Of a DNA stretch of 64,000 nt, positions 47,171-57,440 are shown piece after piece. The DNA lies in the NCBI RefSeq assembly GCF_950023065.1, contig NC_088679.1, forward strand, positions 68,882,001 to 68,946,000, read 5' to 3'. Numbering within the stretch: position 1 is the stretch's first letter; the number at the start of each line of letters is the position of its first letter. The notes below the pieces were generated by a model that saw nothing but the letters and a program-made list of their open reading frames with translations, made no database searches and was not told where the DNA came from. The position numbers and the translations under genes are program-made. This DNA is from Planococcus citri. Lineage: Eukaryota; Arthropoda; Insecta; Hemiptera; Pseudococcidae.

Positions 47171-47450
47171 AATAATAAAATAAAATTATTAAAATTGAAA
47201 GTAATTAAAAGTAAATATTTGACTAGAGAATTTTATTTTAATTTACTAGATGAGAAAAGACTGACAAAAGTGCATGGAAATACATGCGTGTAGCGTTTCA
47301 AAATATTTTGTGAAAATAGTACATCCAATCAAGTTAAATTCTAGGTACGCATTTTTGATTTTTTAAAACGGGTTTTCAAAAGTTTGTTGTGAAATTTAAT
47401 TTAATTACATCGCAACTTCGCGACCCGAATAGGCGTCAAAGCGATTTAGT
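47171..47450. other. Short AT-rich spacer
   Basis: Nothing is recognised. Confidence 0.3.
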
Positions 47451-48735
47451 TTTTATTCGTATTTCGTTTGGATTTAAAGTTTTTACGAAATCGGATTTAT
47501 TTTTTCTTGCTAGTTGGCTGCAGTTCTTGTCAGAAAATTTTAACTTCGCTAACAAAAAGAAACATTTTTTTGACAATTTCTCAAGTTTTTGATCAAATTC
47601 AATAAATTGTGCTTCAGTATAGAAAGGAAGTCGTACATTTGATGTGGAATAAGAAAATGAGATCGGGACAGGGGATTGATTTCGAGTTATTGGCGATTCT
47701 GCATATTTTTGAGTGCAGTGAAGAAACGATTGAGAGTGATTTCAGACTTTTTTAGGAGACATGCATTGCCCTTAAAAATGAATTTGAAGAAAATAAGATC
47801 CAGTAACTTATGTTCGGAGTCGAATAATTAGGAAATGATGGACCGAGATTAAGATTACACGGTTGAAATGACTCAAAAGATAGGTCGTTCGATTTAGCAA
47901 GTATGCAGAATTTTTCGCTTAAAGTTTTATTTATAGCTTACTAATTAGTTATACAATACATTCAGTGCTACCTCGAAAAATATGAACAAATTTTCGCAAA
48001 AAAACTCTTTAACTGTGAACTTTATTTTCTCGAATGGTCATTTAGCCTCCTTAACCTCATTTTTTTAAAAATTCAAATCACATACTTGGCCATTTATTTT
48101 ACAACTTTGAACCAAGGTGTTTGAAAAGCAGAAGAACGTGAAAGGGCAAGATGAAAGCAGGACATGTTCTCAGACATTGAATAACACTAATTTCGCAACT
48201 TTTTCGTAGACGAGTTTAAAAAATGAGGATTTCCGAAACGAAATTTCCGTGTAATTTTAGGAAAAGGAGTGAGACTAGCAATTTTGCAATTTTGCCAATA
48301 AGCGAGAATTTTCATCAAAATAATGGAAAACTTTTACATGAGACCTTTTTAGCGTAACTTTGACAACAAATCAAAACATTCTGGCAGTTCGGAAAATGAT
48401 CCAGTCTTTTTGAGAAAATCAGACCATTTTAACAACTTTGACGAAAAATCGGAGCATTTTAATTAAACAATTTATCTGTTTACGAGTTTGAATTGATTTA
48501 AAAATATGCATAAATTAAAAAAAAAACGAATCTCAAATACTTCCTTACCAAGAATTAAACAATTAAGTATGTAAATATTAATAATTGTAATCTGATGCAA
48601 AATTTCTTACATTAGGAGGTTTTTGTCTAACCTTTACAGATATTACGTACCATTTTAATACCTCCTCCTTGGATGTGGCATTGATTTACACTACACTAAT
48701 GCTCTTCTCCTACAAAATTCTTTGCCAGGACGATA
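47451..48735. repeat. Segmental duplication, copy 2
   Basis: Uninterrupted counterpart of 41691-44560, offset by about 5.76 kb and in the same orientation. It lacks the 1161-bp TIR element and one of the duplicated flanking blocks, so it serves as the comparison for the ancestral arrangement. Confidence 0.8.
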
Positions 48736-49570
48736 ATTGGATCCAAGCACATGCAATGTGTATCATTTTGTATTATTGTTTTTTAAATCTGTATGATTTT
48801 CTCTCCCCCCCCCCCTCCGGAGCAGTTGGATTATTGGACCCATCAGAAGAAACAAGACGACTGAAAAGATGTAAGCCAACTACTCGTTATTTTTGCGATA
48901 AATTATGCACAAGACACATAAATGGCATAAATAAAATGTAGATACTTAATTGAACTACAATTAGTTTGATTTGAATTTCGTAAAACAACAGGTTATGGGC
49001 CCAGTCTCATTCTTTAACTGCGCGAAATAGTGAGCATTGGGTTTTTTATTTTTTATAATATTAAACTTGTTTTTCAAATGGTGTGGTTATCTATTGAGAT
49101 ATTGAATTACACATGTAGGTGCAAGTACATATTATAAATGAATATGATACTTTGTTAATAAATATGTAGTAAAATACCTAGGCGTGTAGGGGAGAGCCAG
49201 AGGGGGGATGTTCTGGACAAAACTTTTCATTTGTCATTTTAGGCTGAGGATATGAATACGACTTAACAGTGTAGTTCGGAATTTTTCTGATTCAAGTTCA
49301 ACAGTTTATGTATCATATCTTGAAACTAACCCAAAAAGAATGAATTATGTATTAAGGCTTAAAAACTTTCAATTTTGTGTCCAGAACATAGACATGGGTG
49401 CTATGTTATGTTATGGACATCAAGGTGCTATATTATGGATACAGTGTGAAATCATTTATTATTAAGCTTAATCTTCACTATTATATTAGGACATGTGATC
49501 ACATTGTTATCTTCTTTACTTAATCCCAGATATTCTTCATCTGTGTGAGATCTAGACATTTTTGGCGCAG
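48736..49570. other. Non-coding stretch
   Basis: Contains a poly-C run near 48804-48815. No gene is recognised. A 90-codon plus-strand frame (48669-48941) has no motif. Confidence 0.35.
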
Positions 49571-49774
49571 TCACATGTCCTTCATTCTGTTTTCTTTACA
49601 CAGGATGCAAATCCAGTTTTCATGGTTTTTGCTATCTTCAGGCTGATGAAGGGATGTTTTCTTCTTTTCGGCCAATAATATTTCAAAAACATTTATGACG
49701 CTGGTTTTTCTTGGAGATGTTCTAAATTTGTGAACATTGTCTATAAAATTGCTATAGAATCTCATGGGATTCAA
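49571..49774 (-). pseudogene. Zinc-binding (PHD-like) protein tail, possibly pogo-type transposase
   Basis: The minus-strand frame reads FRTSPRKTSVINVFEILLAE, then a charged linker and ENWICILCKENRMKDM before a TGA at 49571. Past the stop, other frames give LRQKC and HTDEEYLGLS...TCP. W-x-C-x2-C followed by C-x2-C, H and C is the spacing of the small PHD-like domain at the end of some arthropod pogo/Tigger-type transposases. The family link is inference. The stop and frame changes show decay. It lies at the left end of repeat unit copy 3, suggesting that the amplified unit derives from the same element. Confidence 0.35.
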
Positions 49775-50770
49775 ATAGGCATTTTTTATTTTTTATTCAC
49801 AGCTCTGGGATTTGAAACAGATTTTCTCACGTTGAAAATGGTAGGATATTGTACTTACAAAAATATATTTAAAATGTTTTTCGGTGCTTTGCACTTGTTT
49901 TCTTTGTTAATAATACTTTCCAAAGTTTTCAGAATCTTTTGGCACGTTATTTGCAAAAAGTTCTCACCCTGGGTATAAAGCAATCACCATTGCATGGGTA
50001 GCTGTAAAATTATATGTACTGGTGAATGTAAAGATCATGTGGTTAAGCGGATCAAAACCAGTCTCTATAAGGAACATCCTAGTTACCATAGAATGTTCTC
50101 AGCAGAATGTTGATATCGCACCACCTGAATTTCCAATATATTATTCTGTAGATTTTTCTATGTATAACATAATCCTTTATTAGCGTATTTTAACAATTAC
50201 ATAATTTACAATTGAGTTAAGAAGAAAGAAATTTTCTACTTAACCAAACTCACACTAGGCCCACAGCTGGGCAAAGGATTCTTGTAGCCTACCCCATTCA
50301 TTTCTTTCTTAAGCTACCCTGTGGTACATCTTGTGCTTTAAAAACTCATCGAGGTCGTTGGTCCACCTCGCCCTCTGCCTACCTTGCTTTCTATGTATGT
50401 TTGATGTTATATATTAATAGCCGATCTAGGTAGATTGAGATTCAAACATTTTTTTTGGCTTACCATAATCATCATCAAGTTGAGACCATTCCTTGTTGTG
50501 CAGCTCTACAACTACATGAAAGGATGCCAGCTCAGTCCATTTATTCAATTTCAAAATTTCACAAGTGAAGATATCACTGTGCGAATGGTTTACGATTGGA
50601 ATGTCAAGAGTAAGGGGAGTACTTCAAGTTGAGACCAAATATTTGGTCTATTGGCTCCTACAAGTGTAGTTTGGATTTTTGATGATTCAACCAGGTTGCA
50701 AAACGCAGCTAACTTGCCTGGACTTCCAGGGTAACGCTGATGTGTGCTCCAGATTTGCACCCAGACTTCA
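49700..50770. repeat. Amplified repeat unit, copy 3 (split by a LINE tail)
   Basis: The most complete copy of the unit also found at 45630, 46550, 53975 and 54290: TTTGAAACAGATTTTCTC (49815), TTTGCAAAAAGTTCTCACCC, GATCATGTGGTTAAGC and ATTATTCTGTAG. After the insertion at 50166-50387 come GCCGATCTAGG and ACATTTTTTTTGGCTTACC. A further block (GGTTTACGATTGGAATGTCA, about 50589) is shared with 52330-52375. Confidence 0.7.
50166..50387 (-). mobile_element. LINE 3' tail with 11-bp target-site duplication
   Basis: Minus-strand reading gives GRQRARWTNDLDEFLKHKMY, HRVA, a stop, then ERNEWGRLQESFAQLWA. This is the extreme C-terminus of an RTE-like reverse transcriptase protein, where relatives end R-W-x-x-L-x-E-A-F-x-Q-Q-W. 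Only about 220 bp were inserted, a strong 5' truncation. TTTCTATGTAT flanks the insert at 50155-50165 and 50388-50398, and the sister repeat units carry a single TTTCTGTGTAT there. The duplication shows target-primed insertion. Confidence 0.8.
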
Positions 50771-51233
50771 AAACAATATAAAATAAAATAACTAAAATTT
50801 AAAATAAGTATAAAAGTAAATACTTATACTCGACTTGAGAATAATTATTGTCTTACAATACTTATTCGAAAAAATTGGTTATAGTAAATGAAAATTTAAT
50901 TTAGTTACATTGGACCTGGAAAAGCGTCAAAGTTCACAAACATAATTTACCAAATACATTCTACATATATTGATTGGGGCTGGGGAGCAGTTCCTGTTAG
51001 TATTAAACTCTTTTCAAACAGGCATCTCCATAACACAAACACGGGCAATGTCCAGGTGCTTTTTTTAAAAGTAATTCTCCTTCAAGCGGTGAACGCAGTG
51101 TAAGGCCGTTATTTGAGGCATTTTCTTCAGGTACAGAGACATTGTCTTTTTCATTGCAGCAGCAATATTTGTATAATAATCCGGAAATCAATGCGGAAAC
51201 AGCCAGCATGAATGGCGTCAATATACAACGGCT
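50771..51233 (-). other. Mostly non-coding; hydrophobic open frame at the end
   Basis: The minus-strand frame from the MITE boundary to 51003 reads TPFMLAVSALISGLLYKYCC (one possible membrane segment) then a Cys-rich end CPCLCYGDACLKRV. I do not recognise it. The upstream part of this frame (51234-51425) is MITE sequence, so the frame may be fortuitous. Confidence 0.25.
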
Positions 51234-52156
51234 GCCCGGAAACAACTGAGATTGTTGCTCACGTTCGAACACCCTTTGACCTAGCGACTTCGTTAGTATC
51301 TCATTCGAAAGCTCATTCTTTTCTCTACAAAATAGTATAATAAATTTTTTTCCCGTCGCGCGTGAAAAAAAATTACGGCGTTTCCCGCGCGACCATGTTA
51401 CGCGCCACCCTCCAACTTTTTTCAATTAGCTGTGATTCATGAACCACGTAGTCTATCGATGAAATTGAAAAACAGATCGATAGAGGATTCTTCCCTCCAT
51501 AACATACTAAAATTACAAGGTTCTAGCTGCATTATTCAGGGAGCAACGGCGAAGCGCGTTCAGTGTAGTTATGAAAATTGTCAGTTTTTTTCAGTGATTT
51601 TTTCAGTTTTGTTAACGCTCGACCGCATACTGCTATTCTCACCTCAAATTTCTTGGGAAAGTTGAAAATAACCGTCATGCCACATCCACAATATTCACTG
51701 AGTTCATCCCCGTGTGATTTTTTGTTGTTTCCGATGCTGAAACATTTCCTTTGAGGTAAAAAGTTCAATGAAGATGATGAAGTCGGCAGTGCATGCTAAA
51801 AGTTTTTCAAAACGCTCAAACCAACCGATTTTCAAAATTTTTTTGATAAATGGATTACCAGATGAATGCTGTGTATCGATAATAACTGCAACTATTTCGA
51901 AAAGTTATAAATTATGCGAATAATAAACGTTTTTTGAGCATTATTTTTTTTTACTGAAAAAAAAGTTGGAGGGTCGCGCCAAACTAGTCGCGCGGGAAAC
52001 GCCGTATTTTTTTTTCACGCGCGGTGGGGGAAAAAATTATTATACCATTTTGTTGAGAAAAGAATGAGCTTTCGAATGAGATACTAACGAAGTCACTCAG
52101 TCAAAGGGTGTTCGAACGCGAGCACCAATCTCAGTTGTTTCCGGGCAGCCGTTGTA
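51234..52156. mobile_element. 923-bp foldback MITE with ~190-bp CpG-rich arms and TA target sites
   Basis: The left arm runs from TACAACGGCTGCCCGGAAAC at 51234 through CGTTCGAACACCCTTTGACC, CGAATGAGA-type sequence and CGTCGCGCGTGAAAAAAAAT to CACCCTCCAACTTTTTT at about 51421. It is matched in reverse complement at about 51958-52156. TA dinucleotides sit outside both ends (51232-51233 and 52157-52158). There is no transposase. TA duplication plus long arms suggests a Tc1/mariner-related MITE, by inference. Confidence 0.85.
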
Positions 52157-52800
52157 TAAATCCCTATTTTTCGAAACCAACGTTCGAAGGCTATGCCAGA
52201 CATGGCGGGTTTGCCAGACACCCTGGACAAGACTGGCATAATTCGTTGTTGAAGAGTTTCTACCAGTAAATGAGCGGATGTCAGCTTAGTCCATTTATTC
52301 GATTTTAAAATTTTGAACTTGAAGATACCACTATGCTAATGGTTTACGATTGGAATGTCAAGAGTAAGGGAAGTACTCCTATCACTAGCCAGCACTCTTA
52401 TTCATTCTGTAAACAAATTAGAATAAGTCAAAGTGAGTCCAAGTAATTAACCCTTTGAGTACAAAAGGCAGTCATAAATTTACTTATAAATTTTAAAATA
52501 AAAAATTCAATATTAAGTATTATATTAATAAAACATAATTATATTTAAAAATAAAAATTATAATAAATTATATATATTAAAATAAGGATTACATTTGATG
52601 GTATTTTTCTCTTTATAATTTATATTTTAAACATAAATTCGCAGTACAAAATATTTGATAACAAAAAATATTATTTCGAAGACAATTTTCTATTTTAGCA
52701 TTGAAAAATCAGCTGTTTTGGAAGTGGAGCAGTGAACCTTATATAAAGGATCCATGCAACACTTTATCTGCAGGTAGCAGAAATCCAAAAATTATTTTTT
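52157..52800. other. AT-rich non-coding stretch with a short dispersed block
   Basis: 52265-52400 matches 50510-50630 (GGTTTACGATTGGAATGTCA). The rest is very A/T rich. No gene is recognised. Confidence 0.4.
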
Positions 52801-53655
52801 GAATTGTGTCCAGAACTTCTTTACTTCTTTAGACTGGTTTCTTCCAATCAATTCATTATAAAAATTTGCTAACTGGTTGAAGGCAATGATGTGGTGTCTT
52901 GACACCTCTACTGGGAATTCCTTTCTGACTCCTTGTTTTGTCAATCTGATGTTGTAATTCTTTAATGTGTTGTAGATTGTGGAAGGTCGTCCAACGATAT
53001 TTATTTTATAATGTCCAGTTGGAGTTATTGAATTTATGGCTAATATAATCCTGAGACTAATTTCTTGACATTGCAAATGGTTGTGTCATACTTTCCTGAT
53101 TGATGGTTGTGGTTAGCCTTTGCAACATAAAAATACGAAAATGATTTTTTGAATTGTGTCCAGAACTTCTTTACTTCTTTAGACTGGTTTCTTCCGATCA
53201 ATTCATTATAAAAATTTGCTAACTGGTTGAAGGCAGTGATATGGTGTCTTGACACCTCCACTGGGAATTCCTTTCTGACTCCTTGTTTTGTCAATCTGGA
53301 GTTACGTTTCATATGATGGTAACTCTGCTACCATCCCTATATGCTAGGTTAGATTTACGTTGGCGAGTGCCTACACTTTTCAGTAGTGTTGTAGATCTTG
53401 GATGTATTGATATTGATACAGTAATACAGACTTATATGTACTATCCTGAGACTAATCTCTTGACATTATGAATGGTTGTGTCATACTTTCCTGATTGATG
53501 GTTGTGGTTAGCCTTTGCAACATAAAAATACGAAAATGATTTTTTGAATTATATCCAGAACTTCTTTACTTCTTTAGACTGGTTTCTTCTGATCAATTCA
53601 TTATAAAAATTTGCTAACTGGTTGAAGGCAATGATGTGGTGTCTTGACACAAAGA
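52801..53655. repeat. Tandem duplication, ~2.4 copies of a 350-395-bp unit
   Basis: Units start GAATTGTGTCCAGAACTTCT at 52801 and 53151 and (diverged) at 53546. They share CTTCTTTAGACTGGTTTCTT, TGGTGTCTTGACACCTC and GGGAATTCCTTTCTGACTCC. The linkers share CCTGAGACTAAT(T/C)TCTTGAC and GATTGATGGTTGTGGTTAGC. On the minus strand the repeated core reads GVRKEFPVEVSRHHI, FNQLANFYNELIGRNQ and KEVKKFWTQFKK in two units. This is coding-like but unrecognised, and may be the N-terminal part of the adjacent hAT remnant. Confidence 0.8.
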
Positions 53656-53985
53656 TGTCTTCAACTGTGAAAGTAGATCTAGTTTGCTGGTTATAATAAT
53701 TTATTAACAGCTGCACAATACCCCATCTTCGCCGTAGTGGACAGTTATGCTAAGACATTTCCACCCGAATTTTGACCAACCATCTATGGTTAGACTGACG
53801 AATTCATTTCTCAGTGCATTCTTCAGTCTTGTGAAGCGCCTAGCCCTGTTGAGTAATGGATGATCCAGTTTACTTTTTAAGTGATAATTAACAAAACCCT
53901 CGCGTTCACAATTACTTAACGGCCAATCTTCGTCAATAAAATGATATTGTAATAATTGATCAATGATAACACTTTCCAATAAAGT
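53656..53985 (-). pseudogene. hAT transposase fragment, internally deleted
   Basis: The minus-strand frame (53979-53704) contains FVSLTIDGWSKFGWKCLSIT followed by VHYG. This is the start of the hAT catalytic core, where the first acidic residue lies in a D-G-W motif. Immediately after it, at about 53700-53656, RSTFTVEDIF appears, which matches ARSTITAEDIF in the hAT piece at 55600-55930. In a full-length protein these lie far apart, so the centre of the gene has been lost. Confidence 0.65.
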
Positions 53986-54290
53986 TTTCAGAATCTTTTG
54001 GTAGGTACATTATTTTTCAAAAAGTTCTTGCCCTGGGTATGATGCAATCATCATTGCATGGTTAATTTTCAAATTATATGTACCCACTGGTAAATTTATA
54101 GATCATGTGGTTATGCAGATCAAAACTAGCCTCCATAAGGAACATCCTGGGTACCATAGAATGCTCCCCACAGAATGCTGATATCGCATCACCTGACTTG
54201 CTGATATATTATTCTGTGTATAGTAGCAGATCTAGTTTGAGATTCAAACATATTTTTTAGCTTACCAGCTTGTAGTCTAATCTCAAGTTC
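53975..54290. repeat. Amplified repeat unit, copy 4
   Basis: Shares AAAGTTTTCAGAATCTTTTG, AAAAAGTTCTTGCCCTGGGT, GATCATGTGGTTATGCAGAT, CTCCATAAGGAACATCCTGG and ATATATTATTCTGTG with the other units. It begins directly next to the hAT fragment and ends at TTTTTTAGCTTACCAGCTTG. Confidence 0.75.
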
Positions 54291-54690
54291 TTGCTGTGGG
54301 TATATGCAATCACCATTGCCTGGTTAATTCTCAAAGTATATGTAGTGGTGAATGTAAAGATCATGTAGTTATGCAGATCAAAAACTAGCCTCCATAAGGA
54401 ACATCGTGGTTGCCATAGAATGCTCCCTGCAGAATGCTGATATCGCATCACCTGACTTGCTGATATATTATTCTGTAGATTTTTCTGTGTATAATAGCTG
54501 ATCTAGTTTGAGATTCAATCAATTTTTAAGGCTTATCAACTTGCTTGCAGTCTAATCTGTATAGTACAAGTATGTTGTCCAATAGCAAATTCAAATTTTT
54601 CGCATACAGAAATTTTTGAAGTGTTGACCAGCATGAAAAACTCAGCCAGCCTCTACTTGCAGTGTAATGCTGATGCATATTCCGGACATT
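54291..54690. repeat. Amplified repeat unit, copy 5 (tandem to copy 4)
   Basis: It follows copy 4 head to tail: AAGTTCTTGCTGTGGGTATA, GATCATGTAGTTATGCAGAT, CTGACTTGCTGATATATTAT, then TTTTTCGCATACAGAAATTT and GTAATGCTGATGCATATTCC. The last blocks match 46130-46220. Confidence 0.75.
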
Positions 54691-55599
54691 GAAACGATAA
54701 AATAAAATAAAATAAATTAAAAAATAATTAAAATTAAAATTAAAAGTAAATAACTTACTTATTGATGCGATCTAAACGCGACGCAAATTTTATTTTTTAT
54801 TATCTGGTAAAATACTCGTTTACACCTACTCCACTAGAGAATACCTACTCAAGTGTTTTAGAATTCTAGAAAAAAATTAGTTGAAAGTCATCGTTCGAGT
54901 TTCATTTCCTCATTGACCTTGCAGCTTAATTCAGTATGCATTTCCTTGTGATATTGTTGATGCATACTCGCAACCAGAACCAAGCAATTATAAAAGCATA
55001 TGAGAACATTAGAAAATTATTATAAATTTGAATGAATGAAATAACAATCACAAAATTGAATTATATGTATTAAATAACTAGATAAATCTCAGTTAATTAT
55101 AACATCACATTATGCTTCAAGTAAGATAGAAATTGATTACATTTAACCTCTTTGAGAGGCTCAGTTAAACTATCTGCCTCTTAGTAATTCAAACTTTGTC
55201 TAGAACTCATTTTTTTTGATAAACTTATGCTTAACATTAATGTTTGATTCTTTTATTATTTTTTAGAAATTATTAATTGATTTTACACAATTTAAATTAG
55301 ATTGTTTTAAGTACAACAATATTTAAAGAATTCAATAGTTTCAAAAACCACAGCACTCCAATACCCTCACTACAAATGGAAACTTAATCAGCTTCAGTAG
55401 ACCTCAAAGACACACATGTCTGTTTCTTAAACAACCATTGCAATAATGCAATAAATAACCAAACATTTGGTCATCAATTTAAGCCTTCTGGTTTCGCCCC
55501 GTTTTTGGAAGACATTTACTTACAAATGATCAATTTTATTGATTCAATCAGTCAAAATCATTAAAGTAATATTTCACTCTTACTCGCAACAAGCTTTAC
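54691..55599. other. AT-rich non-coding stretch
   Basis: No gene or repeat is recognised apart from A/T-rich runs near 54700-54745. Confidence 0.4.
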
Positions 55600-55930
55600 T
55601 TTTTTAAATGATTATAATTTCATCAAAGTTTTCATCACTCAATAGGGTTCTTTTATCATTGTAGACGTTCCCGATAGAGGCAAATAGGTACACGCTCTGA
55701 ACTAACAGATGTACCAGGAGCTGCGAGATGTATCTTTGCCAAATTTCGCAACACTTCATTGGGGTATTTATCCCAGAATTTGAATACATCGACATCGATC
55801 TCCAATAATTTCGTTAATTTCCATTCGATTGTAGTTGATAAAAATATCTTCAGCTGTGATAGTGGATCTAGCAGTACTATTCAGAAATGCTAGTACACTG
55901 TTTGCTGGATATAATAGGTACCTACGCTGG
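55600..55930 (-). pseudogene. hAT transposase C-terminal domain with frameshifts
   Basis: Minus-strand reading gives LNSTARSTITAEDIF, then FKFWDKYPNEVLRNLAKIHL, AAPGTSVSSERV, and after a shift FASIGNVYNDKRTLLSDENF. This is the full hAT dimerisation region: W-x-x-x-P, then A-P-x-T-S-V-x-S-E-R, then G-x-V-x-x-x-K-R-x-x-L-x-x-E-N. Two frame changes, near 55800 and 55690, break the protein. The lineage matches the small EDIF piece at 53656-53700. Confidence 0.8.
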
Positions 55931-57253
55931 CTACTCTACTATTATTTAGAACGGTGTTTCTCGGCAGAGCATCGTTGATTAAGTTGATTATTCGGTTCTG
56001 CACAGATCCATATAAGTTGGCTAGATTGAGAAACTATTCTGTGGCCTGTTGGAATGGTGTTAATTTCAAAACGTGGATCCAGAATCGAAGAATAAAGAAG
56101 ATGTCTTACTCAGTTCAGTATGGCTTAAGCCTAGCTTTTACTTCTCCGAAATTCCCTCCCCACACATTGCTGTGTGGTACGAAGCAGTCTTTGTTTGCAT
56201 ATTGAGTTGTATGCGTTATTTTATGTACTTCTGGTCATTACTTGGTCGATGTCTTCCTCTATCAAGGTCACGTAACTTCATTTCCTAGGTATATATAGAG
56301 AAAGTAAAGGGTGGAGTAGTGAGAAAACATCCATTTGTAAATTTTTCATACAACGATATCCTTTGAATGAAAAAGAAACACATGTATGTAGATATGTATA
56401 CAGACACTCGAACCTTTCCTGTACCAGTATTTGGAAATGTAGTACATTTTTCAAAGAAACCTCGTTCCAAGGACGAGTATGAAATAGAGAAGGAGATGAA
56501 GGTGGGAAAAAGAAACGAGAAAAAAAAGTAAAGAAAGCACTTTAGGTCGAGTTTCTCTATTCCATTTCTACGTGTATAATAAGAGGGTGCATGGTAAAGG
56601 GGCGTTCTCGTATCTTGTATAAGTATTTTATGCGGGTACCGAGCAAAGTAGCTATGTTTGACCGCTTGAGAAAGAAACTTTCAACTCGGCCAAGGAAAAA
56701 AATCCTTTCACAAATGGCCATGGTCTATGCCATACTAGTATATGATAACGGATGCGGTTAAGTAATTGAATGGTAAAAATACATACATATGAAATAATAA
56801 GAGAGTACTGTGTGTAGATAATTCATACAGGAGATGAATTTATACCTATTACGTAGTACCTTAGGTACTTATTCCACGAATGCAATTCTAAATGAAAAAG
56901 GTTCCCTTGCCCACTCGACAAATAAACTGTAGAACCGCTTCTTTGGTAATGCGATTGAAAATATCGTGGACTAGTGAGCGGTACCGCTGCAGAGAGGAGG
57001 ATGAAGGGGGTCTGCCTTGAGAGAAAATGCGCTTTTTGTGTAGGTCATAAAAGCAATAGGCGTAAGAACACAGTTTCCAGCTAATACACATAGAATAATG
57101 AATTTTAGCGAGAAGTTCAAAGTGTAGAAAAGAGGAGAAAAATCGTCCAAGAATAGGATTTTTTTGTTACTCAGTGGCAGGATTTAGGTGGTTCTCGTTG
57201 AAATCTTCTGCTTTTTTTCTCCTCATTCGAATGGTACTTCTTTTTGCGTCAAT
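55931..57253. other. Apparently single-copy non-coding DNA
   Basis: Less repetitive, with no recognised domain in the open frames (55954-56288, 56285-56470, 56888-57091). Confidence 0.35.
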
Positions 57254-57440
57254 TCAGTGATCGGGTGTAATATGTACATACTCGTATTTGATGGTAATTT
57301 TGTTAAATTTCAAATAAAATATTGTTAGGCCAGTTAGCTGCCAAGTTTGCTTGATGTTTTTCACCATGATGTGCTTAAGAAAGTACGAAAAAGGTAGGCT
57401 AGATAAGTACAAAGTGAGTTGATAGAATAAAATTTGAATG
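57254..57440 (-). other. Probable 3' untranslated end of the LINE
   Basis: Follows the stop of the R1-like ORF on the minus strand. The exact end of the element is not visible. An overlapping frame here is read in a different register and is not called. Confidence 0.3.

Noticed and set aside
51003..51425. 140-codon minus-strand frame as one gene
   Set aside because: Its first half is MITE arm sequence; only the part below 51233 could be host sequence, and it has no recognisable domain.
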